45,528 bases of DNA from Methanosphaera cuniculi (GTDB lineage Archaea > Methanobacteriota > Methanobacteria > Methanobacteriales > Methanobacteriaceae): positions 1 to 45,528 of the forward strand of contig NZ_LWMS01000003.1 of NCBI RefSeq assembly GCF_003149675.1, written 5' to 3'. Positions 36,224 to 44,467 of this stretch are shown one piece after another. How positions within the stretch are numbered: the first letter of the stretch is position 1; each line of letters opens with the position of its first letter. Below the pieces are notes generated by a model. That model was not told the origin of the DNA and ran no database searches. It worked only from the letters and a program-made list of their open reading frames with translations. Made by a program: the position numbers and the translations under genes.

Positions 36224-36238
36224 ATGATAAATTATCAT
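36224..36238. promoter_or_regulatory. Dyad in mtaA1-mtaA2 spacer (ATGATAA-A-TTATCAT)
   Basis: Seven-base arms around one central base, with a further TTATCAT directly before it (36212-36218). Part of a cluster of six such heptamers in 250 bases, where well under one is expected from base composition. Confidence 0.45.
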
Positions 36239-36581
36239 GGTCTTTAATTTCTATTCATGAATCATTATAAATAATCATAATTATTAATTATTATAATTTA
36301 TATTGTTAAAATATTAACTCCTTTAAATTAATTCAAAATAAAAATAAATTATTAACATACTCTTTTTTTATTTAATATAAATTTATTTATCTAATTAAAG
36401 ATTATACCCTTTAAATAGTAATTAAAATAAACTACTAATTACAAGTTTAACAGGATAATTAAAATAAAACTAATATCACTATGTGTAAAAAAAATTAAAG
36501 AATTTAAAAGGGTTTTTATATTCAATATTTTGATTATTCTGATAAATTTCAAAAAAAAGAATATTATAGGAGTAATCAAAA

Positions 36582-37721
36582 ATGAACCTTATAGATAATT
36601 TAGAAGATGCATTCAAAGGAAAAGAAGTAGAAAAAGTTCCAGCTGCAAGTATAGTATCAGTAGCATTAATTGAAGGAATGGAAAAAGCAAACAGCGGATT
36701 TCCAGAATCACACATTAATGCTGAAAAAATGGTAGCATTAGGTGAAAGTGCACATAAATATGCAGGACTTGAAAGTATAAACATACCATTTGACCTTGCA
36801 ATAGAAGCAGAAGCAATGGGATGTGAAGTAGACCTACGTGATGCAAATGAACATATTCCTGAAATAACATCATCACCATACTTTGATGATCTAGAATCTG
36901 TAGAAGTAAACGATGACTTCCTAGAAAGTGGAAGAATACCAGTAGTAGCAGAAGCATGTCAAATAGCACGTGAAAAATACACAGAAGTACCACTAATAGC
37001 TGGACAAATAGGTCCATTCACACTACTTGGACAAATTGTAGGAATAGAATATCTTATGAAATGTCTTGCAACAAATCCTGAAGAAGTAAAACGTGGAGTA
37101 GACAAATGTGCAGATGCAGTAATCGAAGTAGTAAAAGCATACAACACACTAGATATTCAAGGAGACTGTATGTATGAACCATCAGTAGCAGCAGATTTAC
37201 TACCACCAGAAATGTTTGATGATATAGTAGCAAAACCACTAGAAAGAGTTGCAAAAGCAGCTGACTTTAACATAGTACTACACGTATGTGGAGATACAAC
37301 ACCAATACTTAAAAACTCACTTAACTTAGGATACAATGGATTCTCATTTGAAGATTCAGTAAATGCAAAACATGCAAACAAAGTAAAATATGAACTTAAA
37401 AGTAACACACAACTAGTAGGAAATGTAGCAACAGACACACTCTTTAAAGGAGACTTAGAAGGAGTACGTCAAGAATCTTTCAAAGCATTAGATCGTGGAA
37501 TAGACATACTAGGATCTTCCTGTTGTGTACCACCAGGCACACCACTAAAAGCAATAGAAGCAATGGTAAAAGCTCGTGATGAATACTATGAAAAAGGACT
37601 AGATAAAACACGTCAAATAAATGAAGATAACCTCTCATGGACACCAGACTACATAGATATACCACTACCAGTTGCAAATATCTGCGAGATGCAAACACTC
37701 AAAACATATAAAACCATATAA
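36582..37721 (+). CDS. MtaA-like methylcobamide:CoM methyltransferase, copy 2
   Basis: A 379-aa paralogue of MtaA1 with the uroporphyrinogen decarboxylase fold and the zinc motif H234-x-C236 (LHVCGDTTP). The C-terminal ligand lies in a double cysteine, C314-C315 (SSCCVPPGTP). It is about 40 residues longer because of a C-terminal tail (NEDNLSWTPDYIDIPLP... ICEMQ) absent from copy 1. TAGGAGT stands 9 bases before the ATG. It is divergent from mtaA1 across a 774-bp regulatory spacer and uses many more A-ending codons. It may serve the second mtaBC pair, or a different methyl donor. A specific gene symbol is not justified. Confidence 0.85.
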   Translation: MNLIDNLEDAFKGKEVEKVPAASIVSVALIEGMEKANSGFPESHINAEKMVALGESAHKYAGLESINIPFDLAIEAEAMGCEVDLRDANEHIPEITSSPYFDDLESVEVNDDFLESGRIPVVAEACQIAREKYTEVPLIAGQIGPFTLLGQIVGIEYLMKCLATNPEEVKRGVDKCADAVIEVVKAYNTLDIQGDCMYEPSVAADLLPPEMFDDIVAKPLERVAKAADFNIVLHVCGDTTPILKNSLNLGYNGFSFEDSVNAKHANKVKYELKSNTQLVGNVATDTLFKGDLEGVRQESFKALDRGIDILGSSCCVPPGTPLKAIEAMVKARDEYYEKGLDKTRQINEDNLSWTPDYIDIPLPVANICEMQTLKTYKTI

Positions 37722-37936
37722 ATTTAGTTTAAAAAAAAATGATAAAATCAATACCAAAAAATAGAATTAATTAAGGAAAAAAAAGAGAAAGAACTTAAAA
37801 AAAAGGGAAACATATAACCACCAACACTTATCTCCTCCACTTCTTTTCTCATTTTTTTTTATATTAAAGAGAGTTGAAAAGTCAAACTTTTTGATTTACT
37901 AAAAAATTTATCATATACGCATATATTATTTAAACC

Positions 37937-37949
37937 AAAAAAAAGGGAG
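37937..37949 (-). terminator. CTCCC-T8 element after the Msr-like gene at 38010
   Basis: Minus strand: CTCCC (complement of 37945-37949) followed by T8. It lies about 60 bases past the stop codon and matches the other CTCCC-T elements. Confidence 0.4.
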
Positions 37950-38009
37950 TATGAATTTTCTTTTAATCACGGAAGAATAAATCCAATTTCCCATATTAAA
38001 ATTCTTTTT

Positions 38010-38846
38010 TTATATTTCATCTAAATTTTCTATATACTTAAAATTACGAGTATAACAATCAAATATGTTATTTATCTTCTTAAAATGTTTATTATCAGTT
38101 GAAATTAGAAGATTTGAATCATCATAAGCTTCATCAAGATAGAATAATGATAATGAATAAAACTTATTTGTAGCAGTTAAAAAAAGATTAATTTCATTTG
38201 AATAATCAATCCATAATCTAATATAACCATCATCTACTGCTTGTTTAAATCTATCAGATACTTCACTTTCACATATTGCATCATATACAAGTTTTGATGT
38301 TATAAGATCCATAAGACCATCATTATCATATATAGCATCAATAAATGTTTCAATATGAAATACTGAAAATATTGGAAGTACAACTCTAAACCTTTTTGCA
38401 GTTGCACTTTGTCTGAGTAATGTATTCATTGGCTTATTATATACAAGTCCTGTTGATTGTATTAATGATGCATTTTTCCATATATTAAGATTTCGAATAA
38501 ATCGATATGGTATATTTTCAAGTGAATGATTTTCCCAAAAATCCTCAAATACGAATTCTGAATACATATTTTCAAGGAAATGATTTACATTTAATATAAT
38601 AAGATATCCTATAGATGTAAGTGTATACTTTTTAGATTTTTTAATGATAAACTCCTTTTTTTCAAGTTCTTTAAGTGTACGAAGCAAGTTTGTATTTTGA
38701 ACTTTTAATTTTTCATTAATTTCATTTGATGTTTTATCACCATCTAGTAATTCATTAAGTATTTCAAGTCTTTGTTCTGATCTTAAAATATAATTTATAC
38801 TCTCATAATCATTTGAAATCAGATTATTAATATTATCAAATGACAT
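38010..38846 (-). CDS. Msr-like regulator: winged helix + DUF1724 (FilR1)
   Basis: A 278-aa DNA-binding protein. Residues about 15-90 form an ArsR-like winged helix (EQRLEILNELLDGDKTSNEI, LLRTLKELEKKEFIIKKSKK). The remaining residues match DUF1724/FilR1 (YRFIRNLNIWKNASLIQST, YNKPMNTLLRQSATAKRFRV, LFYLDEAYDDSNLL). In Methanosarcina, Msr proteins with this same architecture activate or repress individual mtaCB operons. Located between mtaA2 and a sister regulator, it is a strong candidate regulator of the methanol genes in this window. GGGGGAG stands about 8 bases before the ATG. Its target and signal are unknown. Confidence 0.83.
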   Translation of the reverse strand: MSFDNINNLISNDYESINYILRSEQRLEILNELLDGDKTSNEINEKLKVQNTNLLRTLKELEKKEFIIKKSKKYTLTSIGYLIILNVNHFLENMYSEFVFEDFWENHSLENIPYRFIRNLNIWKNASLIQSTGLVYNKPMNTLLRQSATAKRFRVVLPIFSVFHIETFIDAIYDNDGLMDLITSKLVYDAICESEVSDRFKQAVDDGYIRLWIDYSNEINLFLTATNKFYSLSLFYLDEAYDDSNLLISTDNKHFKKINNIFDCYTRNFKYIENLDEI

Positions 38847-38896
38847 ATTACATTCTCCCCCACATTTTTTTTTGATATAATATTTCTTATATTATC

Positions 38897-39790
38897 TTAG
38901 TTTTCGATTGTATCTTCTGTAGTTATTTTTATATCTTTATCTGAATTTTCTAATTTATCTAGTATTAATTGTTTCATTGAAATGTATTCTTGTTTACTTT
39001 CTGATTCAAATTCCTTAAATAAGCTATATGCCCAGTTTATTGCTGCTCGATCCTTTGATATTAGGCATGCATTTTTATCTATTACTCCTTCGATTCTATG
39101 AAGACTTATCACCATTTCTTCATCTGATATTACCATTGCTATTTTTGGTTCATATTCAAGGTATTTTATATCAAAGTACTGATTTTTAATATCATTTTTT
39201 TGTGTGTAATTCATAGCACAGTTTGTTATATATTTTGCTACATCTTTATGTACCATTAAATTTAGACCAGTTTCTTGTTCCATTACTGATGATATGATTC
39301 TTTTACACTCAGGATGCAAATATGAACATATTGCATTCACATGCCCTAGTCGTGTCATGCTTTTCCGATATGTATCTGTTGCTTTAAATGGATTGATTTT
39401 ATCAGCTTTTATGAGTTCTACATTATTAAATACTGGAAGTTCTTCAAATGCTTCCTCGGAAAATGATTTTACATCATGTTCATTAAAGAAATCTTCATAT
39501 TCTTCAAGGAAATTTATATTTGAATTTAATGCTAGGATATTTACAAGTTTTATTCTTGTTGAGCTTTTAAGATGATATTTTTCCTGTTTTTTAATTACAT
39601 ATCCTTTTAATTCTAGTTTATTTATGTTGGATAATACTGATGGATAGTTAAGATCTATTTCTTCTTGAAGTTCTTTGACTGTTGCTGGTTTGTTAAATAA
39701 GGATATTAGTATTCGTATTCTGAAGAATGATTTTGTTAAAAATACTATGTCATCTTTTATAGAATCATATTCTTGTCGTTTTAAACTCAT
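38897..39790 (-). CDS. Msr-like regulator: winged helix + DUF1724 (FilR1), second copy
   Basis: A 297-aa paralogue of the regulator at 38010, 50 bases upstream of it and in the same direction, so the two are probably one operon. The winged helix is at about residues 20-85 (RILISLFNKPATVKELQEEI, LSNINKLELKGYVIKKQEKY). The DUF1724 part includes FEELPVFNNVELIKADKINP, FKATDTYRKSMTRLGHVNAI and VISDEEMVISLHRIEG. The C-terminus carries an extra acidic tail (KLENSDKDIKITTEDTIEN). Paired Msr regulators that act together are known for Methanosarcina mtaCB1, which makes joint control plausible here. GGGATGTGATG precedes the ATG. Confidence 0.82.
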   Translation of the reverse strand: MSLKRQEYDSIKDDIVFLTKSFFRIRILISLFNKPATVKELQEEIDLNYPSVLSNINKLELKGYVIKKQEKYHLKSSTRIKLVNILALNSNINFLEEYEDFFNEHDVKSFSEEAFEELPVFNNVELIKADKINPFKATDTYRKSMTRLGHVNAICSYLHPECKRIISSVMEQETGLNLMVHKDVAKYITNCAMNYTQKNDIKNQYFDIKYLEYEPKIAMVISDEEMVISLHRIEGVIDKNACLISKDRAAINWAYSLFKEFESESKQEYISMKQLILDKLENSDKDIKITTEDTIEN

Positions 39791-40209
39791 ATCACATCAC
39801 ATCCCATTTTTTTTGATTAATTTTCATTTTTTTATGTATACATATATTGTTTTAAATGTATAAAAAATAGTATTAGAATTTAGACTTAAACAACTGTTAA
39901 AAGCCATGTAAATTCCATAAATATTAATAAATGGTAAAATTATATGAATTAAGAAAATGATTTTTTATTAAAGTAAAATATAAAAAATAATTAAAATTAT
40001 AATATTTAATTTAAATAAAAATATTCAAATTTTTACTGTCTAATTATTAAAATATGTTTTATTTTTTTTATTATATTAAAATATATTAATTGTTTTAAAC
40101 AGATATTATACCATATAAAACATATTAAATAAAAAAAAATAATATAAAAAAAAACTTAAAGGATTTCATTTTAAACAAATAATACTTTTTTTTACTAAAA
40201 GGTGAACAT
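39791..40209. other. 419-bp divergent spacer, Msr-like operon / gatA
   Basis: Very A/T-rich. A possible gatA promoter lies around ATACCATATAAAAC (about 40108-40121), with TGTTTTAAACA, a perfect 11-base dyad, at about 40092-40102. No CCC elements or ATGAT dyads like those near the mta genes were seen. Confidence 0.4.
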
Positions 40210-41577
40210 ATGAAAATAATAGAAAAAGTTGAAGCAATAAAACAACAAGAACTTAGTGCAACAGAAAATCTTGAAACAATGTATGAAACAATTCAAGAAA
40301 AAAACGATGATATAAACGCATTTGTAGAAATAGACCTGCCAAGAGCACAAAGAACAGCAGAAAATATAGACCGTAGAATAAAAACTGGTGAAAAAACAGG
40401 AAAACTAGCAGGACTTGTTATAGGAATAAAATGTAATATCAATGTAATGGACTCAACAATATCAGCAGCATCACCAACACTAAAAGAATACCTGGGAAGC
40501 TACAATGCAACAGTAATCGAACGTATAATGAAAGAAGATGGAATAATCATAGGTCTAACAAACATGGATGAATTTGCAGCAGGAAGCTCAACTGAAACAT
40601 CAATGTATGGACCAACTAAAAATCCAAGTGCAGAAGGAAGAATCCCAGGAGGATCAAGTGGAGGATCAGCAGCAGCAATAGCAGCAGACATGTGTGATAT
40701 AGCACTAGGATCAGACACAGGAGGATCTATCAGAAACCCAGCATCACACTGTGGAGTAATGGGATTTAAACCAACTTATGGATATGTATCACGTCAAGGA
40801 CTACTAGATCTTGCAATGAGTCTTGATCAAATAGGACCATTTGCAAAAGATACAACAGGACTAGCATTAATGCTTGATACAATAACAGGATACGACCAAT
40901 ATGATCCTACAACATTTGAAGGAAAACCAGATGACTTCATGCCAGAAACAAGTAACACTTCATTAAATGGAATGACAGTAGGAATAGTAGATGAATTCAT
41001 GGACGTAACTGATGATAAAATAAATGCACAAGTAAACAAAAAAATCGATGATATGATATCACTAGGAGCTCAAGTAAAAGAACTATCATTTGATGACATA
41101 TCACTAGGACTACCAACATACTATCTAATTAACTATGTAGAATTCTTCTCAGCAACAAGAAAATACGATGGACGAGAATATGGAGAAAGAATAGAAGAAG
41201 TATGTGGACCTGAAGTAGCACGTCGTCTTGAAATTGGATCATACATAAGCCAAAAAGAATTCAGTGGAAAATACTACAAAAAAGCACTTCAAGCAAGATC
41301 ACTCATACTAAATGACTTCCAAAAACTACTAAATGATGTAGACATAATAGCAGGACCAACAGTACCAAAACTACCACACAAAATAGGTGAAGAAATAAGC
41401 ACAATGGATATGTACTCATACGATGTACTAACAGTAATAGCAAACATTACAGGAATACCAGCAAGTAGCATGAATGCAGGAAAAGTAGATGGAATACCAG
41501 TAGGACTACAACTCCAAGCAAAACCAAAAGATGACCACAAAATACTAAGCACAATGAGTGCACTCGAAAATCAATAA
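40210..41577 (+). CDS. gatA: Asp-tRNA(Asn)/Glu-tRNA(Gln) amidotransferase subunit A
   Basis: The glutaminase/amidase subunit of GatCAB. It releases ammonia from glutamine for converting Asp-tRNA(Asn), and possibly Glu-tRNA(Gln), to the amide form. The 455-aa protein shows the amidase signature with the Ser-cisSer-Lys triad: K74 (GIKCN), S149 (GGSSGGSAAA) and S173 (SDTGGSIRNPAS), spaced as in Staphylococcus GatA. Ribosome site AAAGGTGAACAT directly precedes the ATG. gatB and gatC are not in the window, which is common in archaea. Codons are strongly A-ending. Confidence 0.95.
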   Translation: MKIIEKVEAIKQQELSATENLETMYETIQEKNDDINAFVEIDLPRAQRTAENIDRRIKTGEKTGKLAGLVIGIKCNINVMDSTISAASPTLKEYLGSYNATVIERIMKEDGIIIGLTNMDEFAAGSSTETSMYGPTKNPSAEGRIPGGSSGGSAAAIAADMCDIALGSDTGGSIRNPASHCGVMGFKPTYGYVSRQGLLDLAMSLDQIGPFAKDTTGLALMLDTITGYDQYDPTTFEGKPDDFMPETSNTSLNGMTVGIVDEFMDVTDDKINAQVNKKIDDMISLGAQVKELSFDDISLGLPTYYLINYVEFFSATRKYDGREYGERIEEVCGPEVARRLEIGSYISQKEFSGKYYKKALQARSLILNDFQKLLNDVDIIAGPTVPKLPHKIGEEISTMDMYSYDVLTVIANITGIPASSMNAGKVDGIPVGLQLQAKPKDDHKILSTMSALENQ

Positions 41578-41656
41578 AAAAAAAAGTGTTTACACAAAAA
41601 AAATCTTTTAGTAAAAAAGACAAAAAAAGAGAATAAAATCAGTTAAAAAAAAAAAG

Positions 41657-41708
41657 ATGATCTAATCCCTAAAAAAAAGAGATATCAGATCATTTACCCT
41701 TTTTTTTT
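41657..41708 (+). terminator. Hairpin plus T9 terminator after gatA
   Basis: ATGATCT (41657-41663) and AGATCAT (41687-41693) can pair over a 23-base loop and are followed by TTACCCTTTTTTTTT (T-run to 41708). It lies about 80 bases after the gatA stop, and a CCTCCC follows at 41726-41731. Confidence 0.45.
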
Positions 41709-41822
41709 AGCTAAAAAAATTATAACCTCCCTATATCTACATATTTTTTTCAAAAAATTATTTTATAATTCCAAAAAAAAGAGATTGCTAATTTTTATTT
41801 ATAAAAAAAAAGTTTTTAAAAG

Positions 41823-41840
41823 AAAAAAAAGAAGAGGGAG
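41823..41840 (-). terminator. CTCCC-TCTTC-T8 element after tfrA
   Basis: Minus strand: CTCCC (complement of 41836-41840), TCTTC, then T8 (41823-41830), about 55 bases past the tfrA stop. Same class as the other 3' elements. Confidence 0.4.
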
Positions 41841-41894
41841 TTTAAGTTTAAATAATTCCTAATTTCTTTTAGCTTATTTTTTCTTTAATATTAA

Positions 41895-43568
41895 TTAATC
41901 ATCAAATAATCCACGTTTTATTGTTTTAAATTCAGGATCATCTTTATTTAATATAAAGCTTTTAAGAAATTCCATATCATTTTTATCTGGATAATCTAAA
42001 CGATAGTGTGCTCCACGACTTTCTTTACGTAGTGATGCTGATTTTACAATAAGTCGTGATAGATTTATCATATTTTTAAGTTCTAATGCTATGATTAACT
42101 CTTCATTAAATTCATCAAATGATGGTACTTTCATATCTTTTGTTTTTTCATCTAATTCATCAAGACATTCCTGTGCTTTTAGTAGTCCTTCTTCACTTCG
42201 TATTATTGCAACGTATTTCCACATGATTTCTTCAAGTTCTTTTTTTATGTCTGATGGTCTGTATATTCCATCACAGCGAAGATCTTTAATTCTTTTTATT
42301 TCATCTTCTACTTGTTTTTCATCAGGCATTAAAAGAGTTGTATTTTTAGCACATTTTGCTGCTGATTCCCCTGCTATGTTTCCAAATACTTGAGTGTCTG
42401 CTAGTGCATTTCCACCAAGTCTGTTTGCTCCATGTACTCCTGATGTTGCTTCTCCTGCTGCAAAAAGATTTGGTATATTGGTTTTACATTCTGTATCTAT
42501 TTTTATTCCACCCATGAAGTGATGAGCTGTAGGTGCTACAACCATTGGTTCTTTTGTTATATCTACACCTATGTCTTTAAATTGTTGAACCATTGTATGA
42601 AGTTTTGTATGTACTTGTTCATCTGGTAAGTGTGTTACAGATAGGTATACTCCTCCTTCTGGTGTTCCTCGTCCTTCTTGAATTTCTGTATATATTGCAC
42701 GAGCTACTATGTCACGTGTTGCTAGTTCTCCTCGTGGATCATAGTTTGTCATGAAGCGTTCACCTTCACTGTTTATTAGGTGTCCTCCTTCACCTCTTAC
42801 TGCTTCTGTAATTAGTACTCCTCTACGGGATTTTGGTGATAGCATTCCAGTTGGATGGAATTGTACCATTTCCATGTCCATTACATTTGCACCGGCATCA
42901 TATGCTATCATTATTCCATCACCAGTTTTTTGCATTGCATTTGATGTTACAGGATATAGCCATCCACATCCTCCAGTTGCTATTACTGTTGCTTTTGCAT
43001 GGTATATTATGATGCTACTATCTTGTAGTGATATTCCCATTGCTCCTACTATTTTTGTATGATCTGTATCATATAGTAGTTTAGTTATCATTACTTCATC
43101 TTGTATTTGGATGTTTTCACGAATTACTTCCTGTTTTAATCCTAGCATCATTTCATGTCCTGTTTCATCTCCTTTAAAACAGGTTCTACGATAGCTTTGT
43201 CCTCCAAATGGTCTTTGTGCTAGTCTTCCATCTTCTTGTCTGTCAAATAGTGATCCGTATGCTTCTAGTTTTATTAGTTCATCAGGTGAGTGTGTTACAA
43301 GAGTATGTACAAGCATTAAATCATTTAGAAATGCTCCACCTTTTAGTGTGTCTTGGATGTGTAGTTGTAGTGAGTCTTCATCATCCACATATCCAAATAC
43401 TGCATTGTATCCTCCTTCTGCTAGTACTGTACATCCAGATTTAAAACTTAGTCCTTTTGATACTATTATTACATCTTCACCTTTTTTACTTGCAATAATT
43501 CCACATTTACATCCGGCTCCTCCAGATCCTATTACTAGTACATCAGTTGTATATTCTTTAATTTGCAT
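41895..43568 (-). CDS. tfrA: CoM/CoB-dependent fumarate reductase subunit A (FAD)
   Basis: A 557-aa flavoprotein subunit of thiol:fumarate reductase, which reduces fumarate to succinate with CoM-SH and CoB-SH as donors and forms the heterodisulfide. The FAD site is VLVIGSGGAGCKCGIIASKK at the N-terminus and AEGGYNAVFGY follows. The substrate region includes VQFHPTGMLSPKSRRGVLIT, PRGELATRDIVARAI and HHFMGGIKID, with FAAGEATSGVHGANRLGGNA as the second FAD segment. The length agrees with the Methanothermobacter TfrA of about 60 kDa. GAGGGAT precedes the ATG. The partner gene tfrB is not in this window. It feeds succinate/2-oxoglutarate synthesis in methanogens with an incomplete reductive TCA pathway. 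Confidence 0.9.
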   Translation of the reverse strand: MQIKEYTTDVLVIGSGGAGCKCGIIASKKGEDVIIVSKGLSFKSGCTVLAEGGYNAVFGYVDDEDSLQLHIQDTLKGGAFLNDLMLVHTLVTHSPDELIKLEAYGSLFDRQEDGRLAQRPFGGQSYRRTCFKGDETGHEMMLGLKQEVIRENIQIQDEVMITKLLYDTDHTKIVGAMGISLQDSSIIIYHAKATVIATGGCGWLYPVTSNAMQKTGDGIMIAYDAGANVMDMEMVQFHPTGMLSPKSRRGVLITEAVRGEGGHLINSEGERFMTNYDPRGELATRDIVARAIYTEIQEGRGTPEGGVYLSVTHLPDEQVHTKLHTMVQQFKDIGVDITKEPMVVAPTAHHFMGGIKIDTECKTNIPNLFAAGEATSGVHGANRLGGNALADTQVFGNIAGESAAKCAKNTTLLMPDEKQVEDEIKRIKDLRCDGIYRPSDIKKELEEIMWKYVAIIRSEEGLLKAQECLDELDEKTKDMKVPSFDEFNEELIIALELKNMINLSRLIVKSASLRKESRGAHYRLDYPDKNDMEFLKSFILNKDDPEFKTIKRGLFDD

Positions 43569-43654
43569 AAAATAAATCCCTCATATTTTTTCTTTTTTTA
43601 TTTTTTTTTATAATTCATTATTTTTTTTTATTTAAAATTGAAAAAACCCACAAA

Positions 43655-44461
43655 TTAACTTTTTATTATTTTTTTTACTGTGTTTTCTAGTGTTCCAATA
43701 TCTTCTATTGTTACAGATACCTTATCACCTACATGTAGTTGTCCTACACCTGGTGGTGTTCCCGTTGCTATGATATCACCAGGATTTAATGTCATGATTT
43801 TTGATACATATTCAACCAGTTTTCGTGGTGAGAAGATCATATTTGATGTGTTTGATGCTTGTTTAATTTCACCATTAACACTTGTTGTAATATTAAGTGT
43901 CATTGGATCAATATCTGTTGATATAACAGGTCCTATTGGTGCAAATGTATCAAATGATTTTGCCCTAGTCCATTGTCCATCTTTTTGTTGTAAATCTCGT
44001 GCTGTTACATCATTTACAACTGTGTATCCTGCAATATGAGAAGTTGCATCATCAGTATCTTTGGTTTTATCTAGTATTACAACTCCCAGTTCTCCTTCAT
44101 AGTCTAGTTGTTTTGATGAATCTGGATATATTATTGTATCATGATCACCAATCACAGCAGTTGATGGTTTAATAAATAATAATGGTTCATCAGGCAAATT
44201 CATATTTAATTCTTCTGCATGATCTGTATAATTTAGTCCTACACATACAACTTTTGATGGTGTACATACAGGTAGTATTTTAACATCACTGAGTTTTACT
44301 ATGTCATAGTCATGTAGTGATTCTATTTTTGCTTTTACATCAGACTCATTTTCTATTGCATCAAATATTGTATCATATTCTAGTGGTGTTATTGTTGTAT
44401 TTCCTGGATTTATTACTCCAATATGTATCTTGTCATCTTTCTGATATCTTATGTATTTCAT
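43655..44461 (-). CDS. Fumarylacetoacetate hydrolase (FAH) family protein
   Basis: A 268-aa enzyme of the FAH fold. The metal-binding acidic set is visible as E122 and E124 (LDYEGELGVV) and D151 (VVNDVTARDLQ). GLNYTDHAEE, LFIKPSTAVIG, RAKSFDTFAPIGPVI and GDIIATGTPPGVG complete the family pattern. Members include acylpyruvate hydrolases and oxaloacetate decarboxylases. Lying just before tfrA in the same direction, an activity on a C4 oxo acid such as oxaloacetate is plausible but unproven. It starts 6 bases after hisG, so it is probably translated from the same transcript. Confidence 0.88.
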   Translation of the reverse strand: MKYIRYQKDDKIHIGVINPGNTTITPLEYDTIFDAIENESDVKAKIESLHDYDIVKLSDVKILPVCTPSKVVCVGLNYTDHAEELNMNLPDEPLLFIKPSTAVIGDHDTIIYPDSSKQLDYEGELGVVILDKTKDTDDATSHIAGYTVVNDVTARDLQQKDGQWTRAKSFDTFAPIGPVISTDIDPMTLNITTSVNGEIKQASNTSNMIFSPRKLVEYVSKIMTLNPGDIIATGTPPGVGQLHVGDKVSVTIEDIGTLENTVKKIIKS

Positions 44462-44467
44462 TTCTAA

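Larger units (their letters stand above)
35808..36581. promoter_or_regulatory. 774-bp divergent regulatory region between two mtaA genes
   Basis: The longest gene-free stretch in the window. It contains TTATCAT or its complement ATGATAA at 35995, 36121, 36142, 36212, 36224 and 36232. Two of these form the dyad ATGAT-AAATT-ATCAT (36224-36238). A second dyad, TATGAT-TTC-ATCATA, is at 35848-35862 next to the mtaA1 TATA box. ATACCCTTTAAA (36404-36415), shared with the mtaB1 upstream region, lies 170 bases before mtaA2. No open reading frame of note. Confidence 0.6.
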
